A stretch of DNA of 64,000 bases from assembly GCF_003627815.1 (NCBI RefSeq), contig NZ_CP032698.1:3224001-3288000 (forward strand), read 5' to 3'. How positions within the stretch are numbered: the first letter of the stretch is position 1; every line of letters starts with the position of its first letter. Shown here piece by piece: positions 44,878 to 55,658 of this stretch. This stretch comes from Streptomyces hundungensis. GTDB lineage: Bacteria; Actinomycetota; Actinomycetes; Streptomycetales; Streptomycetaceae. The notes under the pieces were generated by a model, which was given only the letters and a program-made list of their open reading frames with translations, did not search any database and was not told the DNA's origin. Position numbers and translations under genes: made by a program.

Positions 44878-46269
44878 ATGAACGACAGCGAGTTCCGGAC
44901 CGAGCACGACTCGATGGGCGAGGTACGGGTCCCCGCGCACGCCAAGTGGCGGGCGCAGACGCAGCGGGCGGTGGAGAACTTCCCCATCTCCGGCCAGCGC
45001 CTGGAGCGCGCCCACATCGAGGCGCTGGCCCGGGTCAAGGCGGCCGCCGCCAAGGTCAACGCCGAGCTCGGGGTGGTCGACAAGGACATCGCGGCCGCCG
45101 TCGAGGAGGCGGCCGATGAGGTCGCCGAGGGCCGTTGGGACGAGCACTTTCCGGTCGATGTCTTCCAGACCGGATCCGGCACCTCCTCGAACATGAACAT
45201 GAACGAGGTGGTGGCGACGCTGGCCACCGAACGGCTGGGACGGGACGTCCACCCCAACGACCACGTGAACGCCTCGCAGTCCTCCAACGACGTCTTCCCC
45301 TCCTCCATCCACATCGCCGCGACGGCCGCCGTCACCGCCGATCTGATCCCCGCCCTCGACCATCTGGCGAGCGCCCTCGAACGCAAGTCCGCCGAGTTCG
45401 CGGACGTGGTCAAGTCGGGGCGTACGCACCTGATGGACGCCACCCCGGTGACGCTGGGCCAGGAGTTCGGCGGGTATGCGGCCCAGGTGCGCTACGGCAT
45501 CGAGCGGCTGCGCTCCGCCCTGCCCCGCCTGGCCGAACTCCCCCTGGGCGGCACGGCGGTCGGCACCGGGATCAACACCCCGCACGGCTTCTCGGCGGCC
45601 GTGATCGCCGAGGTCGCCCGCGTCACCGGCCTGCCGCTGACCGAGGCCCGGGACCACTTCGAGGCGCAGGGCGCGCGCGACGGCCTGGTGGAGACGAGCG
45701 GGCAGCTGCGCACCATCGCCGTCTCCCTCACGAAGATCTCCAACGACCTGCGCTGGATGGCCTCGGGTCCGCGCACGGGATTGGCCGAGATCAGCCTTCC
45801 CGACCTCCAGCCGGGCTCCTCGATCATGCCCGGAAAGGTCAATCCGGTCATTCCGGAGGCCGTCCTCATGGTCGCGGCGCAGGTCGTCGGCAACGACGCG
45901 ACCGTGGCGACGGCGGGCGCGGCCGGCAACTTCGAGCTCAATGTGATGCTCCCGGTGATCGCCAAGAACCTCCTGGAGTCGATCCGGCTGCTCACCCGTG
46001 TCTCCCGGCTGCTCGCCGACCGCACCGTCGACGGCATCACCGCGCATGTGGAGCGGGCCCGCGAGTACGCCGAGTCCTCGCCGTCCGTCGTCACCCCGCT
46101 CAACAAGTACATCGGGTACGAGGAGGCGGCCAAGGTCGCCAAGAAGTCCCTGGCCGAACGCAAAACCATCCGCGAGGTGGTGCTCGAAGGGGGGTATGTG
46201 GAGCGCGGCGACCTGACGGTCGAGCAACTCGACGAGGCCCTCGACGTGTTGCGGATGACCAGGCCCTGA
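44878..46269 (+). CDS. fumC: Fumarate hydratase class II
   Basis: 463-residue oxygen-stable fumarase of the aspartase/fumarase superfamily. [61 protein letters not shown] and the signature loop [16 protein letters not shown] with catalytic Ser are complete. ATG 44878, about 10 nt after GCGGGAGG. Divergent from the SGNH hydrolase gene. It may substitute for the iron-dependent FumB under iron limitation or oxidative stress. Confidence 0.95.
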   Translation: MNDSEFRTEHDSMGEVRVPAHAKWRAQTQRAVENFPISGQRLERAHIEALARVKAAAAKVNAELGVVDKDIAAAVEEAADEVAEGRWDEHFPVDVFQTGSGTSSNMNMNEVVATLATERLGRDVHPNDHVNASQSSNDVFPSSIHIAATAAVTADLIPALDHLASALERKSAEFADVVKSGRTHLMDATPVTLGQEFGGYAAQVRYGIERLRSALPRLAELPLGGTAVGTGINTPHGFSAAVIAEVARVTGLPLTEARDHFEAQGARDGLVETSGQLRTIAVSLTKISNDLRWMASGPRTGLAEISLPDLQPGSSIMPGKVNPVIPEAVLMVAAQVVGNDATVATAGAAGNFELNVMLPVIAKNLLESIRLLTRVSRLLADRTVDGITAHVERAREYAESSPSVVTPLNKYIGYEEAAKVAKKSLAERKTIREVVLEGGYVERGDLTVEQLDEALDVLRMTRP

Positions 46270-46326
46270 GGGACGGGGTGATCCGTATCGCTGCGTGGTC
46301 TTGACCGGATTCCGTAATATCTGCAC

Positions 46327-47016
46327 ATGACAGGTACAGGAGGCGGCACCCCCCACTGGGCGCCGGGGGACCAGATCCTCTGGCGCTACCGCGACCACGC
46401 CCTGGGCCTGGAGGGCGGCCGCAAAGGGCCGTTCCACATCTGCCGCCCGGTGACGGTCGTCCAGGACACCGATGATCTGCTGGCTGTGTGGATGGCCCCC
46501 GGCACCGAGTGCGTACGCCCGGTGCTCACCGACGGCCGCCCGCTGTACCAGGAGCCCCTGGCCACCCGGTACACCACCCCGCGCACCACGGAGCGCTCCC
46601 AGTGGTTCGGCAGCGGCGTGCTCAAGCTGGCGCGCCCCGGCGAGCCCTGGTCGGTGTGGCTTTTCTGGGAACGGGGCTGGCGCTTCAAGAACTGGTACGT
46701 GAACCTGGAGGAGCCGCGCGCCCGCTGGTCGGGCGGCATCGACTCCACGGACCACTTCCTGGACATCTCCGTGTCCACGGAACGCAGTTGGCGCTGGCTG
46801 GACGAGGACGAGTTCGCCCAGGCCCAGCGGGTCGGCCTGATGGACGACGACCTCGCGGGCCGGGTCCGGGCGGCCGGGCACGCCGCGGTCGAGGTCATCA
46901 CGGCGTGGGGACGGCCGTTCTCGGACGGGTGGGAGGCGTGGCGGCCCGATCCGCGCTGGCCCGTTCCCGCGCTCCCGGCGGACTGGGATCGCACCCCGGC
47001 GCACATGACGTCGTGA
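46327..47016 (+). CDS. DUF402 domain protein (FomD-like)
   Basis: 229 residues; WAPGDQILWRYRDHA, PVTVVQDTDDLLAVWMAPGTE, SVWLFWERGWRFKNWYVNLEEP and STDHFLDISV are the DUF402 core. FomD-type members hydrolyse cytidylylated phosphonates; many actinobacterial DUF402 proteins act on nucleotides, but the substrate here is unknown. It lies 57 bases after fumC and may be co-transcribed. Confidence 0.8.
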   Translation: MTGTGGGTPHWAPGDQILWRYRDHALGLEGGRKGPFHICRPVTVVQDTDDLLAVWMAPGTECVRPVLTDGRPLYQEPLATRYTTPRTTERSQWFGSGVLKLARPGEPWSVWLFWERGWRFKNWYVNLEEPRARWSGGIDSTDHFLDISVSTERSWRWLDEDEFAQAQRVGLMDDDLAGRVRAAGHAAVEVITAWGRPFSDGWEAWRPDPRWPVPALPADWDRTPAHMTS

Positions 47017-47305
47017 GACCCTTGATGCGCCCCGGGGGTTCAAACGTAGGATCGTCCTCCGCGGGGCCGCGCGGGGCCACCAGCACCGATCGGCGGTCCC
47101 GGTGCGAGAATTGACCGTATGTCACCACAGGGGGGTGGAACATGCCCGGTGTCGCCGCCCGGACGGTGCCTCCCCCGCGCCCAGAGAACGTGGGGGAGGG
47201 TGTACCGCGTGACGCGCCGGCCTCACGCATCCTTACCCTGTCGCTGTCACTGCCGCCGCACGCGGCAGGGCGGATGTCTCACCCCGGACGGACGGAACCC
47301 GACGC

Positions 47306-49345
47306 GTGACGGAGCCCCAGCCCACCTCGCACGAGAGCCGGCGCAAGGAACTCGCCCGGCCCACCGAGCAGACCCTTGCCCACGCCGTTGAGGAGCAGGG
47401 GAGGCCCCATGCCGACACACCGGCCGCACCGGAACCGGGCGGCACGGCCCGCCGTAGCCCGCTGGGCGCCCGCTCAAGCGACCGGAGCGGCGGCGTGACC
47501 GCCTCCGTGCCCGGCCAGCCCGAGCGGGCGGGCCGGGACGTCGCGGCCGCCTCCGCCGTGCCCCGGGTGGGCGCGCCGGACGACGGCGGCGCCGGCACCC
47601 CCGACCCCGGCGAGGGCGCCGCGGCGGTGGCCCGGCGCGAGGGCGACCGGCTGCGTTTCGTGGGCGCCGCGACCCGCCGGATCGCCCGGGGCATAGACCT
47701 CGACGAGATCGTGCTCGGCCTGTGCCGGGCCACCGTGCCCACGTTCTCCGACGCGATCCTGGTCCATCTGCGCGACCCGCTGCCGGTCGGCGACGAGCGC
47801 CCGGCCACCCCGTTCGTGCTGCGCCTGCGCCGCACCGACCGGCTTCGTTTAGTGGACGAGGCGCTGAGCGAGAGCGCGGAGGCGGAAGGCCTCACGGTGC
47901 TGGGCGGGGCGGGCCCCGACCTGACGCCCGCGTCCGAGCTGTGCGAGGTGCGCACCGGCGGCGAGCTGAACGAGGTGCTGCGCGGGGTGCGCCCGGTCTT
48001 CGCGGAGTCCCCTGCGGCCCGCGCGGCCCTCGCCGAACTCCTCGGCCCCGACCGTACGGTGCCCGGCGGCCGGCGGGCGATACTGGCGCCGCTGCGCGGC
48101 CGGCGCCGGGTGATCGGCGCCGCCGTCTTCGTGCGCGGCCCCGAGCGGCCCGCCTTCGAGGCCAACGACCTCCTGGTGGCGGCCCAGTTGGCCACCCACA
48201 CCGCCCTCGGCATCGACAAGGCCGTCCTGTACGGGCGCGAGGCGTACATCGCCGACGAGCTCCAGCGCACCATGCTGCCCGACAGCCTCCCCCAGCCCAC
48301 CGGGGTACGGCTCGCCTCGCGCTACCTTCCGGCGGCCGAGACCGCCCGGGTCGGCGGCGATTGGTACGACGCGATCCCGCTGCCCGGCAGCCGGGTCGCC
48401 CTGGTCGTCGGCGACGTCATGGGCCACTCCATGACCTCCGCCGCCATCATGGGTCAACTCCGCACCACCGCGCAGACGTTGGCGGGTCTGGACCTGCCGC
48501 CCGCCGAGGTGCTGCACCACCTCGACGAGCAGGCCCAGCGGCTCGGCACCGACCGCATGGCGACCTGCCTGTACGCGGTGTACGACCCGGTCGCGCACCG
48601 CATCACCATCGCCAACGCCGGCCATCCGCCACCGGTCCTGCTGCACCTGGGTGGCCGCGCCGAGGTGCTGCGGGTGCCGCCGGGCGCCCCGATCGGGGTC
48701 GGCGGGGTCGACTTCGAGGCGGTCGAGCTGGACGCCCCGGCGGGCGCCACGCTGCTCCTGTACACCGACGGCCTGGTCGAGTCCCGCCTTCGCGACGTGT
48801 GGACCGGCATCGAGCAGCTGCGTGAACGGCTCGCCGCCACCGCCCAGTTGACCGGTCCCGACCACTCGCCGCCCCTTGAGGCGCTCTGCGACGACGTGCT
48901 CGACATGCTCGGCCCCGGCGACCGGGACGACGACATCGCGCTGCTCGCCGCCCGCTTCGACGGGATCGCGCCGAGCGATGTGGCGTACTGGTTCCTCGAC
49001 CCGGAGGAGACCGCACCCGGCCGGGCCCGCAGACTGGCCCGCAGGGCCCTGGAGCGCTGGGGCCTGGAGGAGCTGACCGACTCGGTGGAGCTGCTCGTCA
49101 GCGAGGTCGTCACCAACGCGGTGCGCTACGCCGAGCGGCCGGTCACGCTGCGGCTGCTCAAGACCGACGTACTGCGCTGCGAGGTCGGCGACGACTCCCC
49201 GCAACTCCCCCGCCAGCGCCGGGCCCGCGACACCGACGAGGGCGGGCGCGGCCTGTTCCTGGTGAACCGGCTCGCCAGACGCTGGGGCGCGACCCGGCTC
49301 TCCGGCGGCAAGGTCGTCTGGTTCGAGCTGCCGACCCGACCGTGA
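47306..49345 (+). CDS. SpoIIE-type PP2C phosphatase with GAF and HATPase (anti-sigma) domains
   Basis: 679 residues: a disordered N-terminus, a GAF-like sensor (residues 115-310), a PP2C/SpoIIE phosphatase (about 315-550: LQRTMLPDSLPQPTGVRLASRY, VGGDWYDAIPL, LVVGDVMGHSM, ATCLYAVYDPVAHRITIANAGHPPPVLL, LLLYTDGLVESR) and a C-terminal HATPase_c of the RsbW/anti-sigma type (VELLVSEVVTNAVRYAERPVTLRLL; RGLFLVNRLARRWG). Such proteins dephosphorylate anti-anti-sigma factors and may themselves be kinases, controlling alternative sigma factors. GTG 47306 is the start. The preceding 289 bases hold no gene. Confidence 0.92.
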   Translation: MTEPQPTSHESRRKELARPTEQTLAHAVEEQGRPHADTPAAPEPGGTARRSPLGARSSDRSGGVTASVPGQPERAGRDVAAASAVPRVGAPDDGGAGTPDPGEGAAAVARREGDRLRFVGAATRRIARGIDLDEIVLGLCRATVPTFSDAILVHLRDPLPVGDERPATPFVLRLRRTDRLRLVDEALSESAEAEGLTVLGGAGPDLTPASELCEVRTGGELNEVLRGVRPVFAESPAARAALAELLGPDRTVPGGRRAILAPLRGRRRVIGAAVFVRGPERPAFEANDLLVAAQLATHTALGIDKAVLYGREAYIADELQRTMLPDSLPQPTGVRLASRYLPAAETARVGGDWYDAIPLPGSRVALVVGDVMGHSMTSAAIMGQLRTTAQTLAGLDLPPAEVLHHLDEQAQRLGTDRMATCLYAVYDPVAHRITIANAGHPPPVLLHLGGRAEVLRVPPGAPIGVGGVDFEAVELDAPAGATLLLYTDGLVESRLRDVWTGIEQLRERLAATAQLTGPDHSPPLEALCDDVLDMLGPGDRDDDIALLAARFDGIAPSDVAYWFLDPEETAPGRARRLARRALERWGLEELTDSVELLVSEVVTNAVRYAERPVTLRLLKTDVLRCEVGDDSPQLPRQRRARDTDEGGRGLFLVNRLARRWGATRLSGGKVVWFELPTRP

Positions 49346-49373
49346 ACTCCCGTACCGGACACGGGACTTGACG

Positions 49374-49416
49374 CGAAACGGCCCCCACTCCCCGCTCGGG
49401 GGTGGGGGCCGTTTCG
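49374..49416. terminator. Strong bidirectional terminator
   Basis: CGAAACGGCCCCCACTCCCC (from 49374) pairs with GGGGTGGGGGCCGTTTCG (to 49416) with a very small loop, between the convergent phosphatase and penicillin-binding protein genes. It is the strongest stem of the window. Confidence 0.9.
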
Positions 49417-49449
49417 CCGGGTCGGATGTACCGGGTCGGTTCCGCCGGG

Positions 49450-51741
<2,292 letters not shown>

Positions 51742-51957
51742 AACCTCAGTCGCTCGCCTTCATATGACTCACCAGACTCGCCAGATCAGCTCAGAAAACT
51801 AACACCGCACCTATGGACAAAGCGGATTCGATCACGTCTTTTCCGTACGTGAGAATCAGCACCTGCCCCATGGGAACCGACGATCGAATCGTGTCAAGGG
51901 TTGCGAGACTCCCGGATGCTGCCCGGGTATGCCCCGCAATGGGCACACTGGAGAGAG

Positions 51958-52003
51958 CTATACACCCCGGGTATACACAGTGGGTATACCTAGTGCGTAT
52001 AGT
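51958..52003 (+). promoter_or_regulatory. GGTATAC repeat operator/promoter of the first FtsX-type permease
   Basis: GGGTATAC at 51969-51976 and 51982-51989 (13-base period), with related CTATACAC at 51959 and TATAGT at 51998-52003. The GTATAC palindromes resemble PadR-type operators; TATAGT could be the -10 of a transcript starting at or next to ATG 52012. The PadR gene two genes downstream is the natural candidate regulator. The rest of 51742-52011 shows no gene. Confidence 0.55.
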
Positions 52004-52011
52004 GCTCTTCC

Positions 52012-54393
52012 ATGAAGCGACGCCTCCACGATCTCGGCCTCGGCATACGGTTCGCCCTCGGTGGCGGCCGGGAGGGCTGGGCCCGCACCCTGCTCACCGC
52101 GCTCGGTGTCGGCCTCGGGGTCGCCCTGCTCCTGAGCGCGGCGTCGGTGCCCGGCCTCGTGGACCACCGGGCGGACCGCATCCACGACCGCCAGCCGTTC
52201 TCGGCCGGCTCGGACAAGAACACCAAGGGCCTCAAGGCCTCGCTTCTGTACGCGGGCGCCGACACCGAGTACCGGGATGCGACCATCGGCGGGAAACTGC
52301 TGCGGGCGGCGAACGCGGACCCCGTCCTTCCGCCGGGTCTGACCACCCTGCCCGCCCCCGGCACCATGGCCGTGTCCCCCGCGCTGCGCGAACTGCTCGA
52401 CTCCCCCGAAGGCGCCCTGCTGCGCACCCGGCTCCCGTACGAGATCACCGCGACCCTCGGTGACGCGGGGCTCGTCCAGCCCTCGGAGCTGTACTACTAC
52501 GCGGGCAGCGCCGCCCTCTCCACCGACAGCGGCGCCTCCATGGCGGCCGGCTTCGGCAACATCGTCGAGGACCGGCCGCTCGATCCGATGCTGGTCGTCC
52601 TCGTCATCCTGATCTGCGTCGTGCTGCTGATGCCCGTCGCCATCTTCATCGCCACCGCCGTACGGTTCGGCGGCGAGCGGCGCGACCGTCGGCTCGCGGC
52701 GCTGCGCCTGGTCGGCGCGGACACCCGCACCACCCGCTGGATCGCCGGCGGCGAGGCACTTGCCGGATCGGCGCTCGGGCTCGCCACCGGCACCCTGCTC
52801 TTCCTCGGCGGCGCCCAACTCGTCGGCCCCCTCGGCCTGTGGAGCTTCGGCTTCTTCCCCGGCGACCTGCGGCCCCTGCCCTGGCTCGCACTGATCGTCG
52901 CCGTCACCGTGCCGGCCCTGGCGGTGGTGGTGACCCTGGCCGCGCTGCGCTCGGTGGTCATCGAACCCCTCGGCGTCGTCCGGGGCGGCCGCACCCGCAC
53001 GCGCAGGCTGTGGTGGCGGCTCGCGATGCCCGGCGTCGGCGTGGCGCTGCTCCTCGTGTCCCAGAACCCGGGCCTTCGCACGGCGTCGCTGTCGGTGGCG
53101 CCCCCGGCCATCGGGGTCCAGCTCATGGACGCCGTGGCCCCGCTCTCCATCGCCACCGGCGCCACCCTGGTCCTGGCCGGGCTCGTCTCCCTGCTGCCCT
53201 GGCTGGTCGAGGCGGTGGTGGGCCGGCTGCGCGGCGGCTCGCTCTCCTGGCAACTGGCCGTCCGCAGGCTCCAGTTGAGCAGCGGCGCCGCCTCGCGGGC
53301 GGTCAGCGGGATCACGGTGGCGGTCGCCGGTTCGGTGGCGCTCCAGATGTTCTCCGTCGGCATCCACGACGACTTCAACAAGGTGACGGGGGCCGACGCG
53401 AGCCGCGCCCAGTACACCGTGCTCGCCGAATACCCGGACACCCGGCTCGCCGAGCGCATGATCGAGGCGTTCCGCGCGACGCCCGGCGTGCACCAGGTCA
53501 TCGGCTCGGTCACCAGCTATGTGACCTGGCCGGGCCCGGTCCCGGACGACGACATCCGGCCCACCACCACGCTGACCCTCGGCGACTGCGCGACCCTGCG
53601 CGAGCTGGCCCACATCGACTCCTGCCAGGACGGCGACACCTTTGTGGTGCACCCCTCGGACGACCGGGAGCAGGCCGCCTGGGTGGACCGCACGGCCCGG
53701 CTGGGCAAGCCGGTCAACACCGCGTCGAGCGAGTCCGGCGAAGCGCAGCGGCTGTGGACGCTGCCCGCCTCCGCCCGGACCGTCATCGGCCGCCCGGACC
53801 CCACGGGCGAGGTGCGGTACGGCATCTTCGTCACGCCCTCGGCGATCGACACCTCGCTCCTGACGTCGCTGGCCCGCACCTCCGCCATGCTCACCGTCGA
53901 CCAGAGCGTGCCGGACGCCGCCGAGTACATCCGCAACACCGCGGCCCGGCTCTCCCCCACCTTGCGCGTCCACACCGTACGGACCATCGAGCGCGACCAG
54001 CAGTACGCCGGGATCCGGACCGGTCTTGGGGCCGCCGCCCTCGCGACGCTCGGCCTGATCGCGGTCGGCATGCTGATCTCGCAGGTGGAGCAATTGCGCG
54101 AGCGGCGGCGCCTGTTGGCGGCCCTGGTGGCCTTCGGCACCCGGCGCACGACGCTCGCCCGTTCGGTCCTGTGGCAGACCGCGGTGCCGGTGGCCCTCGG
54201 GATGGCCCTCGCGGTGGTGGGCGGCACCGCGCTCGGCGCCCTGATGCTGCGGATCATCGGCAAGACGGTCACCCAGTGGTGGCTGTTCCTGCCGCTGGCC
54301 GGGGCGGGCGCCGCCGTGATCCTCGCGGTGACCCTGCTGAGCCTGCCGGCCCTGTGGCGCCTGATGCGCCCGGACGGCCTCCGTACCGAATGA
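52012..54393 (+). CDS. FtsX-like ABC transporter permease (first paralogue)
   Basis: 793-residue permease with MacB/FtsX-type topology: first transmembrane segment after GGREGWARTLLTALGVGLGVALLLSA, a cluster of three segments (MLVVLVILICVVLLMPVAIFIATAV; GSALGLATGTLLFLGGAQLVG; WLALIVAVTVPALAVVVTLAAL), further segments around 370-400, a large extracytoplasmic domain (450-660), and three C-terminal segments ending RLMRPDGLRTE. Two FtsX domains in one chain. It shares its N- and C-terminal sequence with the permease at 55655-57985, so the two arose by duplication and may form a heterodimer with the ATPase between them. Confidence 0.88.
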   Translation: MKRRLHDLGLGIRFALGGGREGWARTLLTALGVGLGVALLLSAASVPGLVDHRADRIHDRQPFSAGSDKNTKGLKASLLYAGADTEYRDATIGGKLLRAANADPVLPPGLTTLPAPGTMAVSPALRELLDSPEGALLRTRLPYEITATLGDAGLVQPSELYYYAGSAALSTDSGASMAAGFGNIVEDRPLDPMLVVLVILICVVLLMPVAIFIATAVRFGGERRDRRLAALRLVGADTRTTRWIAGGEALAGSALGLATGTLLFLGGAQLVGPLGLWSFGFFPGDLRPLPWLALIVAVTVPALAVVVTLAALRSVVIEPLGVVRGGRTRTRRLWWRLAMPGVGVALLLVSQNPGLRTASLSVAPPAIGVQLMDAVAPLSIATGATLVLAGLVSLLPWLVEAVVGRLRGGSLSWQLAVRRLQLSSGAASRAVSGITVAVAGSVALQMFSVGIHDDFNKVTGADASRAQYTVLAEYPDTRLAERMIEAFRATPGVHQVIGSVTSYVTWPGPVPDDDIRPTTTLTLGDCATLRELAHIDSCQDGDTFVVHPSDDREQAAWVDRTARLGKPVNTASSESGEAQRLWTLPASARTVIGRPDPTGEVRYGIFVTPSAIDTSLLTSLARTSAMLTVDQSVPDAAEYIRNTAARLSPTLRVHTVRTIERDQQYAGIRTGLGAAALATLGLIAVGMLISQVEQLRERRRLLAALVAFGTRRTTLARSVLWQTAVPVALGMALAVVGGTALGALMLRIIGKTVTQWWLFLPLAGAGAAVILAVTLLSLPALWRLMRPDGLRTE

Positions 54394-54444
54394 CCCCCCG
54401 GAACACCCCTACCAGTCACGGCAGTTGAGAGAAAGGAACGCCCC

Positions 54445-54969
54445 ATGTCCATCGGCCACACCCTCCTCGGGCTCCTCGAGTCGGGCCCGCGCCACGGGTA
54501 CGACCTGAAGCGCGCCTTCGACGAGAAGTTCGGGCACGACCGTCCGCTGCACTACGGACAGGTCTACTCGACGATGTCCCGGCTCCTGAAGAACGGCCTC
54601 GTCGAGGTCGACGGCGTGGAAGCGGGCGGGGGACCCGAGCGCAAGCGGTACGCCATCACCGAAGCCGGCGTCACCGACGTCGAGACGTGGATCAGGCAGC
54701 CCGAGAAGCCCGAGCCCTACCTCCAGTCGACCCTCTACACCAAGGTCGTCCTCGCCCTGCTCACCGGCCGTGACGCCGGGGACGTCCTGGACACCCAGCG
54801 CGCCGAACACCTGCGCCTGATGCGGGTGCTCACCGACCGCAAACGCCACGGCGACCTCACCGACCAACTGATCTGCGACCACGCCCTGTTCCACCTGGAA
54901 GCCGACCTGCGGTGGCTGGAACTGACCGCCGCACGTCTCGTCCAGCTCGCCTCGGAGGTACGCGCATGA
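54445..54969 (+). CDS. PadR-family transcriptional regulator
   Basis: 174 residues: winged helix MSIGHTLLGLLESGPRHGYDLKRAFDEKF, LHYGQVYSTMSRLLKNGLVEVDG (recognition helix), ERKRYAITEAGV (wing), and a C-terminal four-helix dimerisation region (Vir_act_alpha_C-like). Likely represses this transporter operon, which would be induced by a toxic ligand such as an antimicrobial or detergent. The ATPase gene overlaps its stop by 4 bp. Confidence 0.9.
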   Translation: MSIGHTLLGLLESGPRHGYDLKRAFDEKFGHDRPLHYGQVYSTMSRLLKNGLVEVDGVEAGGGPERKRYAITEAGVTDVETWIRQPEKPEPYLQSTLYTKVVLALLTGRDAGDVLDTQRAEHLRLMRVLTDRKRHGDLTDQLICDHALFHLEADLRWLELTAARLVQLASEVRA

Positions 54970-55658
54970 CGCCCGCCGGCTCCCTTCTCGTCGCCCACGA
55001 CCTGCACAAGGCCTATGGCCCCACACCCGCCCTCGACGGCGCCGGGTTCTCCATCCACCCCGGCGAGGTCGTCGCCGTGATGGGCCCCTCCGGCTCCGGC
55101 AAGTCGACGCTTCTGCACTGCCTCGCCGGGATCGTCACCCCGGACTCCGGCACGATCACCTACGACGGCCGCGAGCTGTCCGCGATGTCGGACGCCGAGC
55201 GCAGCGCCCTGCGCCGCACCGAGTTCGGCTTCGTCTTCCAATTCGGCCAGCTGGTACCCGAGTTGACGTGTGTGGAGAACGTGGCGCTGCCGCTGCGCCT
55301 GGCCGGCGTCAAGCGCAAGGAGGCCGAGCGCAGGTCGCTGGAGTGGATGGAGCGCCTGGAGGTCGCCGACCTCGGCGCCAAGCGTCCCGGCGAGGTCTCC
55401 GGCGGTCAGGGCCAGCGCGTCGCGGTGGCCCGCTCGCTGGTGACCCAGCCCCGCGTCGTCTTCGCCGACGAGCCCACCGGCGCCCTCGACTCCCTCAACG
55501 GCGAGCGCGTCATGCAGCTCCTCACCGAGGCGGCCCGCTCCACCAACGCGGCCGTCGTCCTGGTCACCCATGAGGCGCGGGTCGCCGCCTACTCGGACCG
55601 CGAGATCGTCGTACGTGACGGAAAGTCCCGCGACATGATGCTGGAGCACTCCGTATGA
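54966..55658 (+). CDS. ABC transporter ATP-binding protein (MacB/LolD type)
   Basis: 230 residues. Walker A MGPSGSGKSTLLHCLAG, Q-loop FVFQFGQLVPELT, signature VSGGQGQRVAVARSL, Walker B VVFADEPTGALDS, H-loop LVTHEARVA. It belongs to the MacB/LolD/FtsE group that drives mechanotransmission permeases rather than import. Overlaps PadR and the second permease (ATGA at 55655), so all are co-translated. Confidence 0.94.
   Translation: MTPAGSLLVAHDLHKAYGPTPALDGAGFSIHPGEVVAVMGPSGSGKSTLLHCLAGIVTPDSGTITYDGRELSAMSDAERSALRRTEFGFVFQFGQLVPELTCVENVALPLRLAGVKRKEAERRSLEWMERLEVADLGAKRPGEVSGGQGQRVAVARSLVTQPRVVFADEPTGALDSLNGERVMQLLTEAARSTNAAVVLVTHEARVAAYSDREIVVRDGKSRDMMLEHSV

Noticed and set aside
44737..47043. 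N-terminal extension of the SGNH hydrolase frame over fumC and the DUF402 gene
   Set aside because: The extension is non-homologous and antisense to two real genes; a signal peptide and ribosome binding site set the start at 44736.
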